Shown: in pieces, positions 29,045 to 37,612 of the stretch
Layout: every line of letters begins with the position of its first letter
Position numbering within the stretch: the first letter of the stretch is position 1
DNA from: Motilibacter rhizosphaerae
GTDB lineage: Bacteria; Actinomycetota; Actinomycetes; Motilibacterales; Motilibacteraceae
NCBI RefSeq assembly: GCF_004216915.1
Contig: NZ_SGXD01000007.1
Location: forward strand, 1-64,000
Length of the DNA: 64,000 nucleotides
Reading direction: 5' to 3'
The notes under the pieces: model-generated
Database searches by the model: none
Seen by the model: only the letters and a program-made list of their open reading frames with translations
Told to the model about the DNA's origin: nothing
Made by a program: the position numbers and the translations under genes

Positions 29045-29450
29045 GTGGTCCTGTTCCACCACGCGCAGGGGCTCACCCGCGGCGTCCACGCCCTCGCGGA
29101 CGCGCTCCGCGCAGGCGGAGCCCAGGTCACCACCCCGGACCTCTACGCCGGGCGCACCTTCGCCACCCTCGAGGACGGGGTCGCGCACGCCGAGGAGCTC
29201 GGGTCGGAGGAGGTGCTGGCACGCGGCACGGCTGCGGCGCCGGAGCGACCGGCGGTCTACGTCGGGGTGTCGCTCGGCGCCCTCCCGGCCCAGGCCCTGG
29301 CACAGACCCGTCCGGACGCGCTCGGCGCGGTGCTCGTCAGCTACCCCTGCGACGGTCACCTGTTCGTCGACAGTGGCCTGGCGGCGTTCGTACCCGGACA
29401 GCACCGCCCGGCTGCTGCAGCGCGTACGCGCCTTCCTCGACCGGCTGTGA
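29045..29450 (+). pseudogene. Dienelactone hydrolase family pseudogene (internal deletion plus frameshift)
   Basis: The N-terminal part is typical (VVLFHHAQGLTRGVHALADALRAGG, YAGRTFATLEDG, and the nucleophile region YVGVSLGALPAQ). The sequence then jumps from GAVLV straight to YPCDGHLF, lacking about 55-60 residues that should hold the catalytic Asp. After GLAAF one extra base (near 29390) shifts the frame; in the other frame the expected ending YPDSTARLLQRVRAFLDRL and stop follow at 29450. Without correction the frame continues to 29509 into the neighbouring gene. No start codon before GTG 29045 and two to three residues missing at the front. Confidence 0.75.
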
Positions 29451-29457
29451 CGAGTCC

Positions 29458-31071
29458 TCAGAGCGTCCGCGCCAGGCGCATGCGCAGCGGCCGGCCGTCC
29501 GGGTCGTAGAGCACGCGGTAGAGCGGCTCCGCCCACACCCGCTGCCAGGCGCGTACAGGATCCGGCCGGTGAGCCCGCGCCTGCCCCGGCGGCCGGGCAC
29601 CGCGCCGGCTGCTCCCGTGCCAGTCGTCGAGCGCACCCGACCGCTGGCGCCACAGGTCGAGGGCGCCGTCGAGGTCGAGCAGCCGTTCGTCGTCCGCGGG
29701 CAGGGCGAGGTGCTCCGCCCAGAGCTCCGCGCGCAACGAGCGTGGGAGGACCCGCGCGCCCTCAGCGGTTCCTGCCGGGTCGCGGGGCTCGCGCGCGTCC
29801 CGCTCGGGGTCGACGACGGCGCAGGTCGCCTCGCTGTCGCAGGTCCACGAGCGGCGGTTGAGGTTGTCCGACCCGCACGTCATCCAGATGTCGTCGACCA
29901 CGCAGACCTTGGCGTGGACGTAGATCGGGGTGCCGGCGGTGTTCTCGAGGTCGAAGACCCCGACTCGGTCGGGGGCCGCAGCTCGCAGCCGGCGGATCGC
30001 CTCGAGCTGGCCGATCCGGTTGGGCGGCCCCGTGAAGAACCCGTCGCTGTCAGGGAACCTCGGCACGACGGCGATGACGCGCAGGCCCGGCTCACGCCGC
30101 AGCGCACCCGCCAGCGCGTCGGCGACGAGGGGCGACCAGAGGTACTGGTCCTCGATGTAGACCAGCTTGCGGGCCAAGGAGAACGCCTTGAGGTACGCCC
30201 GTGCGACGCTCCGCTCGCCGAGCGGGGCGAACGGGAAGCCGCGGTGCTTGCGCCCGTAGGTCCGCAGCACCTGCACCGCGTGCGCTCCCGCTGCCGGCGG
30301 TGAGGGCAGCTGCTCCGGGAGCGGCTCGGGGTGGCGCGGCATCCGGGCCGCCCGCTGCACGGCCATCCGGTACGGCGTCCGCCGGTCGAGCGGCCGGTGG
30401 TCGTCCCAGCGCTCGACGAAGGTCTGCAGCACGTCACCCACCACCGGGCCACGCAGCTCGAGAGCCGCGTCGTGCCAGGGAGATCTGCCCTCGTAGCGCT
30501 TGTCCATCGGCTGCTGCTGAGGGTCGGCACCGTGCTCGGCGTCGTCACGCCGCCCGTGGCAGAGGTCGATGCCGCCCACGAAGGCGACGTCCCGCTCGGG
30601 TGCCCCGCGGTGCTGCACCACGACGACCTTCTGGTGGTGCGAGCCGAAGCGGCGTACGCGCTGGTCCAGCAGGACCTCCCCGCCGGCCTCGTTGAGCTCC
30701 TGGCCGAGGCGCTGGTTCTCCTGCGCGCTGAACGTCGCCCGGTCGCTGTGCGAGCGCCAGAGCAGACCGCGTACCTCGACACCGCGGGTGGCGAGCGTGC
30801 AGAGCAGCTCCCCGATCGTCGGCCCGTCGGGCAGCAGCCGCTGGTCGGCGTCACCGCGCCAGTCGGTGAACCACAGCCGGTCCCCCGGCACGAGCGCGTC
30901 GAGCTCGTCGTGGAGCCGCCGGAAGTACGTCGCGCCGTGGACCAGCGGGCGCACCTCGTTGCCGGTGGTCCACGCCAGGCCGTCGGGGTGGCGCCGGTCG
31001 ATCCGCGTCGCCGGGTTGCCCCGCTCGTCGGCCGAGAGGAACCAGCGGCCGGGAGCGGGGTCGGGGGCCAT
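29458..31071 (-). CDS. Phospholipase D superfamily protein
   Basis: 537 residues. Two HKD-type regions: HHQKVVVVQHRG with downstream DVAFVGGIDLCHGRRDD, and HAKVCVVDDIWMTCGSDNLNRRSW. The second is canonical; in the first the Asp of HxKx4D is Gln, a variant I recall in related actinobacterial PLDs. Such proteins cleave or transfer phosphodiester head groups (phospholipase D or cardiolipin-synthase-like). No signal peptide or membrane helix is seen, so it may act in the cytosol or at the membrane surface. A TAGCGT element lies exactly 6 nt before the ATG. Confidence 0.88.
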   Translation of the reverse strand: MAPDPAPGRWFLSADERGNPATRIDRRHPDGLAWTTGNEVRPLVHGATYFRRLHDELDALVPGDRLWFTDWRGDADQRLLPDGPTIGELLCTLATRGVEVRGLLWRSHSDRATFSAQENQRLGQELNEAGGEVLLDQRVRRFGSHHQKVVVVQHRGAPERDVAFVGGIDLCHGRRDDAEHGADPQQQPMDKRYEGRSPWHDAALELRGPVVGDVLQTFVERWDDHRPLDRRTPYRMAVQRAARMPRHPEPLPEQLPSPPAAGAHAVQVLRTYGRKHRGFPFAPLGERSVARAYLKAFSLARKLVYIEDQYLWSPLVADALAGALRREPGLRVIAVVPRFPDSDGFFTGPPNRIGQLEAIRRLRAAAPDRVGVFDLENTAGTPIYVHAKVCVVDDIWMTCGSDNLNRRSWTCDSEATCAVVDPERDAREPRDPAGTAEGARVLPRSLRAELWAEHLALPADDERLLDLDGALDLWRQRSGALDDWHGSSRRGARPPGQARAHRPDPVRAWQRVWAEPLYRVLYDPDGRPLRMRLARTL

Positions 31072-31077
31072 CCCGGC

Positions 31078-31083
31078 ACGCTA
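31078..31083 (-). promoter_or_regulatory. Leaderless -10 of the phospholipase D gene
   Basis: Minus strand TAGCGT, then GCCGGG, then ATG. No ribosome site is visible. Confidence 0.45.
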
Positions 31084-31208
31084 GCCGGTCGTCGCGCAGG
31101 CCGGTGGTCGGCCTCGACAAGGACTCCGCAAGCGGACGGCAAGCGCCCCGCGGCACCGTCATCGACGAGCAGCGGGCGACCCGCCCGCACGACCAGGAGG
31201 ACCTCACC

Positions 31209-31796
31209 ATGAACCGCAAGTTCCGCCTCGGCCTCGCCGGCGCCGCGCTCGTCGCCAGCAGCCTGGCCGCCCCCATCGCCTCGGCCCACGAGGACGGCGA
31301 GACGACCCCCACGCCCGTCCCGGTGCACATGACCGCCACCGACCGGGCCGAGCTGACCGCGCTGTACGACATCGTCAAGCCCTACAAGGACATCCAGAAG
31401 GCCCTGGCGGACGGGTACGTCCCGGCCTCCGAGTGCACGGAGTCCCCCGCGGGCGGGATGGGCGTGCACTACATCCTCCCGGCGCGCGCGGGCGCCCCCA
31501 TCCAGTGGGACAAGCCGGCGCTGCTGCTCTACATGCCGCTCCCCCACGGCAAGTTCCGGCTCATGGGCGCGGAGTACTTCAAGGCCGACGCCGACCAGGA
31601 CCTCACCACGGACGGCGACCGCCCCTCGCTCTTCGGCCGACCCTTCGACGGCCCGATGCTCGGCCACTCGGCCGACATGCCGATCCACTACGACCTGCAC
31701 GTCTGGCTGTATCAGCACAACCCCGCCGGACTCCTGGAGCCGTGGAACCCCACGGTGCACTGCCCCGTGCCCACCACTCCCGCGACCGAGAACTAG
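31209..31796 (+). CDS. Secreted His-rich protein of unknown function
   Basis: 195 residues; ATG preceded by AGGAGG at good spacing. Signal peptide 1-26 (MNRKFRLGLAGAALVASSLAAPIASA). The mature part has a conserved-looking central region, EYFKADADQD, and a C-terminal segment rich in His and Trp (GHSADMPIHYDLHVWLYQH) ending NPTVHCP, plus ECTESPAGGMGVHYIL earlier. Two cysteines (in ECTE and HCP) could form a disulfide, and the histidines could bind metal or haem; both are inferences. I recognise similar proteins only as uncharacterised secreted proteins. The FAD oxidase gene starts 10 nt after its stop. Confidence 0.75.
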   Translation: MNRKFRLGLAGAALVASSLAAPIASAHEDGETTPTPVPVHMTATDRAELTALYDIVKPYKDIQKALADGYVPASECTESPAGGMGVHYILPARAGAPIQWDKPALLLYMPLPHGKFRLMGAEYFKADADQDLTTDGDRPSLFGRPFDGPMLGHSADMPIHYDLHVWLYQHNPAGLLEPWNPTVHCPVPTTPATEN

Positions 31797-31806
31797 GACC
31801 AGGACG

Positions 31807-33213
31807 ATGACCATCACCACGACCAGCACCGACACCGCGCGCGCCGAGCTCGCCGCCCTGCTGCCCGGGCAGGTCCTCCTCCCGGGCGACGCGGGCTGGG
31901 AGGCCGGCCGCCTCGGCTGGACCGTCTCCGCCGCCCAGGAGCCCTGGGCCGTCGTCACCGTCGAGGAGGAGGAGGACGTCGCGACCACCGTGCGCTTCGC
32001 CGCCGAGCGCGGCCTGACCGTCTCCGCCCAGCCGGTGGGGCACGGCGCCACCACCGCGGCCACCGGCACGATCCTGCTGCGCACCAGGCCCTTGCGCGGC
32101 ATCATCGTCGACCCCGAGCGGCGCACGGCGCGCGTCGGCGCGGGCGTCAAGTGGGGCGAGCTGCTGGCCGCCGTCGCCCCGCACGGGCTCACCGGCCTCG
32201 CCGGCAGCAGCCCCGACCCCACCGTCGTCGGCTTCAGCGTCAGCGGCGGGCTCAGCTGGTTCGGCCGCGCGTACGGCCTCGCGGCGCACGCCCTGCGCGC
32301 TGTCGAGCTCGTCGACCCCAGCGGCCAGCACCGCCGCATCACGGCCGAGAACGACCCGGAGCTGTTCTGGGCCGTACGCGGCGGCGGCGGGGAGTTCGGC
32401 ATCATCACCGCGGTCGAGATCGCGCTGTTCCCCGCCCCGCACGTCTACGGCGGCCGCATCATGTGGCCGCTGGAGATGGCCCGCCCGGTGCTCCGGGCGT
32501 ACCGCGACGTGACGCGCTCCGCGCCCGACGAGCTCACGACGTGGGCGCACATCCTGCGCTTCCCGCCGATCCCCGAGGTGCCGGAGCCGCTGCGCGGCAG
32601 GTCCTTCGTCTCGGTCGAGGCGACGTTCCTCGGCTCGTCCGAGGACGCCGAGGAGCTGCTCGCGCCGCTGCGTACGCTCCCGGCGGTGGTGTTCGACTCG
32701 ATGGGCACCGTCCCGCTCGAGCGCCTCGGCGACATCCTGCAGGAGCCGCTCGACCCGATGCCCACGCAGGAGGTCTCCTGGCTGCTCGAGGACCTCGACG
32801 TGGCGACGATCGACCGGCTCGTGGACGTCGCGGGCGCCGGCGTGCAGACGCCGGTGCTCCTCGTGCAGCTGCGCCACCTCGGCGGCGCGCTGTCCCGGGG
32901 CTCGGTGGAGGACGGCCCGAACGGCGCAGTTCCCGAGCAGTACCAGGTGTTCTGCCTGGGTGTGCCGGTGAGCCCGGAGGTCGTGGCCGGCATCGCGGCG
33001 ACCTCGGCGCAGGTCACCGAGGCGGTGGCTCCGGTCGCGACCGGACGGACGTTCTTCACCTTCCTCGGTGCGGAGACGGACCCGAGCCGGGCCTTCACGC
33101 CCCGCTCGCTCGAGCGGCTCCGTGACGTCAAGCGCGCGGTCGACCCGCGCGGCACCGTCCGCGGCAACCGCCCGCTGCTCCCCGCCGCGCTGCCGGCGCA
33201 GCGGGAGGCGTGA
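31807..33213 (+). CDS. FAD-linked oxidase, berberine-bridge-enzyme-like
   Basis: 468 residues, vanillyl-alcohol-oxidase fold. FAD domain (PWAVVTVEEEEDVATTVRFAAERGL) with the His of QPVGHGATTAATG, the usual site of 8-alpha-histidyl FAD. The second site that would give a bicovalent 6-S-cysteinyl link is Ser (GLAGSSPDPTVVGFSVSGG), so only monocovalent flavin is expected. WAVRGGGGEFGIITAVEI is the conserved FAD loop. Substrate unknown; carbohydrates and alkaloids are oxidised by relatives. ATG start with GGACC upstream, 10 nt after the secreted protein gene, so the pair is co-transcribed. Confidence 0.87.
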   Translation: MTITTTSTDTARAELAALLPGQVLLPGDAGWEAGRLGWTVSAAQEPWAVVTVEEEEDVATTVRFAAERGLTVSAQPVGHGATTAATGTILLRTRPLRGIIVDPERRTARVGAGVKWGELLAAVAPHGLTGLAGSSPDPTVVGFSVSGGLSWFGRAYGLAAHALRAVELVDPSGQHRRITAENDPELFWAVRGGGGEFGIITAVEIALFPAPHVYGGRIMWPLEMARPVLRAYRDVTRSAPDELTTWAHILRFPPIPEVPEPLRGRSFVSVEATFLGSSEDAEELLAPLRTLPAVVFDSMGTVPLERLGDILQEPLDPMPTQEVSWLLEDLDVATIDRLVDVAGAGVQTPVLLVQLRHLGGALSRGSVEDGPNGAVPEQYQVFCLGVPVSPEVVAGIAATSAQVTEAVAPVATGRTFFTFLGAETDPSRAFTPRSLERLRDVKRAVDPRGTVRGNRPLLPAALPAQREA

Positions 33214-33216
33214 AGC

Positions 33217-34626
33217 TCAGCTCGCCCCGGGCTGCGCACGCAGCACGGCAGCGAGCCCCTCACGGACGTCGCACTGGTCGAGGGCGAAGGACCGGGCGAG
33301 GCGCTCCGCCTCGTCCGGTCCCACGCCCGCGAAGCACGCCGCGAACTCGTCCACCATCGGCTCCGAGAGCATGACGCTGCGGACGAGCACGCCGATCCAG
33401 TGCTTCTGCCCCCACGGGAACGGCGTGAAGTCGGGGAACTCCTCCTCGAAGAGCCGCTCGAGCGGCTCGAGGACATGGCGGATCCCGCGGTCGCTCCCGC
33501 CCCAGCGGTCGACGCCCAGCCGGCGCTTCTTCTCGAGGACAGGCGCGATGCGCTGGAGGTACGCGCTGTCCGGCCGCGCGGTCACCACGCCCTGCAGGCC
33601 GATGTCCTTGTAGGTCCACAGCGCCCAGCTCGCGCCGTGCTCGGCGTAGATCGCCAGCTGGTCCTGCAGCAGCTGGAGCCGCTCGGCGTCGCGCTCCGGG
33701 TCGCCGGTGTAGACCGGCCCGAACTCGCCGACCCAGATCGGGGTGCCGGTGCGACGCATGAACCCCGTACGCTCCAGGAAGACCTCCTCGACGACGTCGC
33801 GGTCGTAGAAGCGGCCGCGCGCCTCGCCGGGGTAGCGCCCGTCCTGCGTGATCACGGGGAGCACGTAGTCGTGCGCGGTGAACACCGCTCCCTCTGGGAC
33901 CTCGCTGAACATCGAGAAGTCCGTGGAGTAGCGGTTGCCGTCGAGGAAGAGCACCTTGTGCGGGTCGACCGCACGGATGGCCGCGACGAGCCGCTCGTAG
34001 AACGGGCCGATCCGCTCACCGCTCGCGTCGGCCGGCTCGTTGACGGGGTTGTAGCCGCCGACCCAGGGGTTGTCCCGGTAGCGGTCCGCCAGCGCCTCCC
34101 ACAGGTGCACGACGCGGTCCTGGAACTGGCGCTGGTTCCAGAACTCCGACCAGTTGGTCGGGTTGTCGCTGTGCCAGTGCTGGTTCTGCCACCCGGGCAG
34201 CGCGTGGAGGTCGAGGATCGCGTAGATCCCGTGCTGGGCGCATGCGTCGACGACCCGGTCCAGCCGCCGGAACCCCTCCTCCTTGAACTGGAACGGCGCG
34301 TCGTCGTCCTCGAAGTGCTTGTAGCTGAAGGGGACCCGCGCCGAGTTGAGGCCCAGCCCGGCCAGGAACTCCGCGTCGGCGGGGGCGAAGAAGCTGTCCA
34401 GCAGCACGTCGAAGAAGCGGGTGTACGCCTCCTCCCCCATCGCCCGGCGCAGCGCACGGCGCTGCTGCGACTCCGTCCCCGGGAAGCCGGTGATGAAGTT
34501 CTCCATGTTGAGGAAGCCGCCGAGCCCGAAGCCGCGCAGGACGACGGTCGCACCGGTGCCGTCGACGAGGCGGGTGCCCTCGACGTGCAGGGCCTTGCTG
34601 CTGCTGGGGACTGCGCTGTCCGGCAT
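33217..34626 (-). CDS. Glycoside hydrolase family 5-like protein
   Basis: 469 residues. TIM-barrel glycosidase with the acid/base Glu in GYNPVNEPA and the nucleophile Glu in WVGEFGP; also LNSARVPFSYKHFED and ILDLHALPGWQNQHWH. No signal peptide, so it may be cytosolic. Relatives include beta-1,3-/1,6-glucanases and endoglycosylceramidase-type enzymes; the substrate is not deducible. ATG has GGGAG at good spacing. It faces the FAD oxidase with only 3 nt between stops. A -10-like TACTGT (34661-34666) lies about 35 nt upstream. Confidence 0.85.
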   Translation of the reverse strand: MPDSAVPSSSKALHVEGTRLVDGTGATVVLRGFGLGGFLNMENFITGFPGTESQQRRALRRAMGEEAYTRFFDVLLDSFFAPADAEFLAGLGLNSARVPFSYKHFEDDDAPFQFKEEGFRRLDRVVDACAQHGIYAILDLHALPGWQNQHWHSDNPTNWSEFWNQRQFQDRVVHLWEALADRYRDNPWVGGYNPVNEPADASGERIGPFYERLVAAIRAVDPHKVLFLDGNRYSTDFSMFSEVPEGAVFTAHDYVLPVITQDGRYPGEARGRFYDRDVVEEVFLERTGFMRRTGTPIWVGEFGPVYTGDPERDAERLQLLQDQLAIYAEHGASWALWTYKDIGLQGVVTARPDSAYLQRIAPVLEKKRRLGVDRWGGSDRGIRHVLEPLERLFEEEFPDFTPFPWGQKHWIGVLVRSVMLSEPMVDEFAACFAGVGPDEAERLARSFALDQCDVREGLAAVLRAQPGAS

Positions 34627-34743
34627 CGTCGCTCCCTGGCTGGGCGGTGGCTGCCGCTCGACAGTAGACGACCGGCTCGGATCTCACTCAGCACGTACGC
34701 CGGGGCCAGGCAGCTCGCCGCCGCCGCGCCGGTCTGCCGTGAA

Positions 34744-34851
34744 GTTGATCAGGTTGCCCGATCGAGTGGGAGCCCGACCGTACGAGATGTGCCCCAGTCA
34801 CATCGGATTACGGCAGCACGGCGACCACGTCGTACGGGTCGCCTGATCAAC
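34744..34851. repeat. Imperfect inverted repeat with TGATCA-containing ends
   Basis: The 10-mer GTTGATCAGG (34744-34753) and its exact reverse complement (34842-34851) flank about 88 bp. Inside, one arm reads CCGTACGAGATGTG and the other, reversed, CCCGTACGACGTGG, so the symmetry extends imperfectly. This could be a decayed miniature element or a large cruciform. It lies in the non-coding gap between the GH5 gene and the GTGATCATGCA repeat array; nothing else is seen in 34667-34890. Confidence 0.5.
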
Positions 34852-34890
34852 GGGCCGGAGCGAGGGACTTGGACGCCCGCACCGGGCCGG

Positions 34891-35015
34891 CCCAAGACGT
34901 GCATGATCACCGGGAGGGGGCGCGCGCCCCGACCCCATGATGTGCATGATCACGAGCTGGGGGTACGCGGGCCCCCCTCCCCGCGCCCCAGGACGTGCAT
35001 GATCACGAGCTGGGG
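34891..35015. repeat. Three tandemly spaced copies of the GTGATCATGCA repeat
   Basis: Copies at 34891-34914, 34933-34953 and 34986-35015, all in the same orientation (reading TGCATGATCAC on plus). Two also share GAGCTGGGG after the core, so copy three (CCCCAG...CTGGGG) can form its own short hairpin. The array begins 11 nt after the polyprenyl synthase stop and is the last feature of the nuo-idsA transcript. Confidence 0.85.
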
Positions 35016-35025
35016 TGGCGCAGGG

Positions 35026-36039
35026 TCAGCTGGCGCGCTCGACCACCGCGGCGCAGAGGGCGTCCAGCGCCTCCTTGGCCGGGCACTCCGCCAGCGGCGC
35101 GAGCTCCGCGCGGGCGCGGTCGGCCCAGCGGCGTACCTCCGCGTGGGCGTCACCCAGCGCCCGGTGCGCCCGCAGCCGCTGCACGGCCTCGGCGAGGGCC
35201 GCGTCGTCGGCGAGGTCGCCGTCGAGCAGGGCCAGCAGGCGCCCGTCCTCCGGGTCGGCCGCGTCGGCGATGCGGCGGAAGCAGAGCACCGGGAGCGTCT
35301 CCACGCCCTCGCGCAGGTCGGTGCCGACCGCCTTGCCGGAGACGGCCGAGTCGGACTCGACGTCGAGCAGGTCGTCGGCGAGCTGGAAGGCGACGCCCAC
35401 GAGCTCGCCGTAGCGTGTGAGGACCTCCGCGACGCCCTCGCCGGCCCCGGCCTGCAGCGCGCCGAGCCGGCCGCTGGTCGCGATGAGCGAGCCCGTCTTG
35501 TCCGCGAGCACCGCGAGGTAGTGCTCGAGCGGGTCCCCGCCCCGCGGCCCCTCGGTCTCGCGGATCTGGCCGACGACGAGCCGCTCGAAGGTCCGCGCCT
35601 GGATGCGCACCGCCTCGGGGCCGAGGTCGGCGACCCGGGCCGCGGCGCGGGCGAAGAGGAAGTCGCCCACGAGGATCGAGACGGAGTTGCCGAAGCGCAC
35701 GTTGGTGCTAGGAGCCCCTCGCCGCAGCGTCGCCTCGTCCATGACGTCGTCGTGGTAGAGGCTCGCGAGGTGGGTCAGCTCGACGACCACCGCGGCCTGG
35801 CGGACCTCGTCGCGCTCGGCGTCCCCGAACTGGGCGGCGAGCAGGGTGAGCAGCGGGCGGAACCGCTTGCCTCCGGCGTCGACGAGGTGGCGCGCCGCCT
35901 CCGTCACGAGCGGGTAGTCGCTCGTCACGTCGGCGCGCAGGAGCTCCTCCACCGCGCCGAGGCCGGCGGAGAGGTCGGCCTCGAGCGAGGGGTGGAGGGC
36001 GGGCAGGCCGAGGCTGCTGGCGGCGGCGGACGTAGGCAT
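35026..36039 (-). CDS. Polyprenyl diphosphate synthase (menaquinone side chain)
   Basis: 337 residues, all-alpha prenyltransferase. First Asp-rich motif YHDDVMDEATLRRG (DDxxD) and second QLADDLLDVESD; GGKRFRPLLTLLAA near the start. The chain-length region before the first motif lacks bulky aromatic residues at the positions that stop chain growth early, consistent with a long-chain (hepta- to decaprenyl) product. The ATG is 7 nt after the nuoN stop and AGGG from that spacer is its ribosome site, so it belongs to the nuo transcript and probably makes the menaquinone tail used by complex I. Confidence 0.93.
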   Translation of the reverse strand: MPTSAAASSLGLPALHPSLEADLSAGLGAVEELLRADVTSDYPLVTEAARHLVDAGGKRFRPLLTLLAAQFGDAERDEVRQAAVVVELTHLASLYHDDVMDEATLRRGAPSTNVRFGNSVSILVGDFLFARAAARVADLGPEAVRIQARTFERLVVGQIRETEGPRGGDPLEHYLAVLADKTGSLIATSGRLGALQAGAGEGVAEVLTRYGELVGVAFQLADDLLDVESDSAVSGKAVGTDLREGVETLPVLCFRRIADAADPEDGRLLALLDGDLADDAALAEAVQRLRAHRALGDAHAEVRRWADRARAELAPLAECPAKEALDALCAAVVERAS

Positions 36040-36046
36040 GAGGGCC

Positions 36047-37612
36047 CTAGCGTACGAAACCCGCCGCACCGCTCGCGAGGTCGAGCACCGGCTGGGGCAC
36101 GACACCGAGGACGAGGGTGACGGCGACGCCCAGCGCGAGCGCCACGGTGGTGAGCACGGAGGGCACGGCGACGACCGGTCCGTCGGCCAGCGGCTCGGTG
36201 AAGAACATGAGCACGATGACGCGGACGTAGAAGAACGCGGCGATGACGCTGGCCAGCACGCCGACGACGACCACGGGCGCGGCACCGCTGTCGAGGGCGG
36301 CGGAGAAGACGCCGTACTTGCTCATGAACCCCGACGTCGGGGGCAGACCGGCGAACGCCAGGAGGAACAGGGTGAACGCGCCCGCGACGAGCGGCGAGCG
36401 CTTGCCCAGCCCGGCCCACTGCGACAGGTGCGTGGCCTCGCCCGCGCTGTCGCGCACGAGCGTGACGACGGCGAAGGCGCCGACCGTCGCGAAGCCGTAC
36501 GCCAGCAGGTAGAACAGCACGCTCGAGATGCCGCGGCCGTCGGCGGCGAGGACGCCGACGAGGATGAAGCCGGCGTGCGCGATGCTCGAGTAGGCGAGCA
36601 TGCGCTTGACGTCGTTCTGGGTGAGGCTGACGACCGCGCCGACGAGCATGGTGAGGATCGCCACCGCCCACAGCAGCGGGCGCCACTCCCAGCGCAGCCC
36701 GCCGAGGGCGACGTAGTACACGCGCAGCAGGGCGCCGAAGGCGGCGATCTTCGTGCAGGCCGCCATGAAGCCGGTGATCGGCGTGGGGGCGCCTTGGTAG
36801 ACGTCGGGGGTCCAGGCGTGGAACGGCACGATGCCCGCCTTGAACAGCAGCCCGACCGTCAGCAGCCCGACACCCGTGAGGAGCAGGGCGTCGCTGCCGG
36901 ACGCTCCGCTGATCGCATCGGCGATCCCGGACAGTCGCACGGTCCCGGCGTAGCCGTAGAGCAGCGCGGTGCCGTAGAGCAGGAAGGCGCTGGAGAAGGC
37001 GCCGAGCAGGAAGTACTTCAGCGCGGCCTCCTGGCTGAGCAGCCGGCGCCGGCGCGCGAGGCCGCAGAGCAGGTAGAGCGGCAGGGAGAGCACCTCGAGC
37101 GCGACGAACAGCAGCAGCAGGTCGTTGGCCGCGGGGAAGACGAGCATGCCGCCGACCGCGAAGAGCACCAGCGGGAAGACCTCGGTCTGCGCGACGCCGC
37201 GCATGCCGCTCGTGCGCTCGGCGTCGGAGCCGGGGAGGGCCGCGGCCTGGGGGGCGAAGGCACCGGCGGCGCCGGGATCGAGCGAGCGCTCGGCGACCAG
37301 CAGCACGGCGACGGCGGCCAGCAGGAGGATCGTGCCCTGGAGGAACAGCGCCGGGCCGTCGACGGCGACCGCGCCCTCGGCCATGATCCCGCGCGTGCCC
37401 TCGTGGTCGGCCACGACCGCCACCATGACGAGCGCCGCGACCAGGCCGCCGAGCGTGACGACGAGCTGGGCGGCCCAACGCACCGCCCGGGGGGCGAACG
37501 CCTCGACGAGGACCCCGAGCACCGCCGCGCCGAAGACGACGAAGATGGGCGACAGCGCGAAGTACTCGATGTGCGGAGCGGTGAAGTGCTCCAGCCCTGC
37601 CGCGGCGGTCAC
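36047..37612 (-). CDS. nuoN: NADH-quinone oxidoreductase subunit N
   Basis: Antiporter-like proton-pumping membrane subunit of complex I, 521 residues, about 14 helices. GTG start overlaps nuoM stop by 4 nt. Landmarks: EVLSLPLYLLCGLARRRRLLSQEAALKYFLLGAFSSAF, LLFKAGIVPFHAWTPDVYQGAPTPITGFMA, VVSLTQNDVKRMLAYSSIAHAG. The Glu in EVLSLP and Lys residues of the channel are present. Confidence 0.97.
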   Translation of the reverse strand: MTAAAGLEHFTAPHIEYFALSPIFVVFGAAVLGVLVEAFAPRAVRWAAQLVVTLGGLVAALVMVAVVADHEGTRGIMAEGAVAVDGPALFLQGTILLLAAVAVLLVAERSLDPGAAGAFAPQAAALPGSDAERTSGMRGVAQTEVFPLVLFAVGGMLVFPAANDLLLLFVALEVLSLPLYLLCGLARRRRLLSQEAALKYFLLGAFSSAFLLYGTALLYGYAGTVRLSGIADAISGASGSDALLLTGVGLLTVGLLFKAGIVPFHAWTPDVYQGAPTPITGFMAACTKIAAFGALLRVYYVALGGLRWEWRPLLWAVAILTMLVGAVVSLTQNDVKRMLAYSSIAHAGFILVGVLAADGRGISSVLFYLLAYGFATVGAFAVVTLVRDSAGEATHLSQWAGLGKRSPLVAGAFTLFLLAFAGLPPTSGFMSKYGVFSAALDSGAAPVVVVGVLASVIAAFFYVRVIVLMFFTEPLADGPVVAVPSVLTTVALALGVAVTLVLGVVPQPVLDLASGAAGFVR

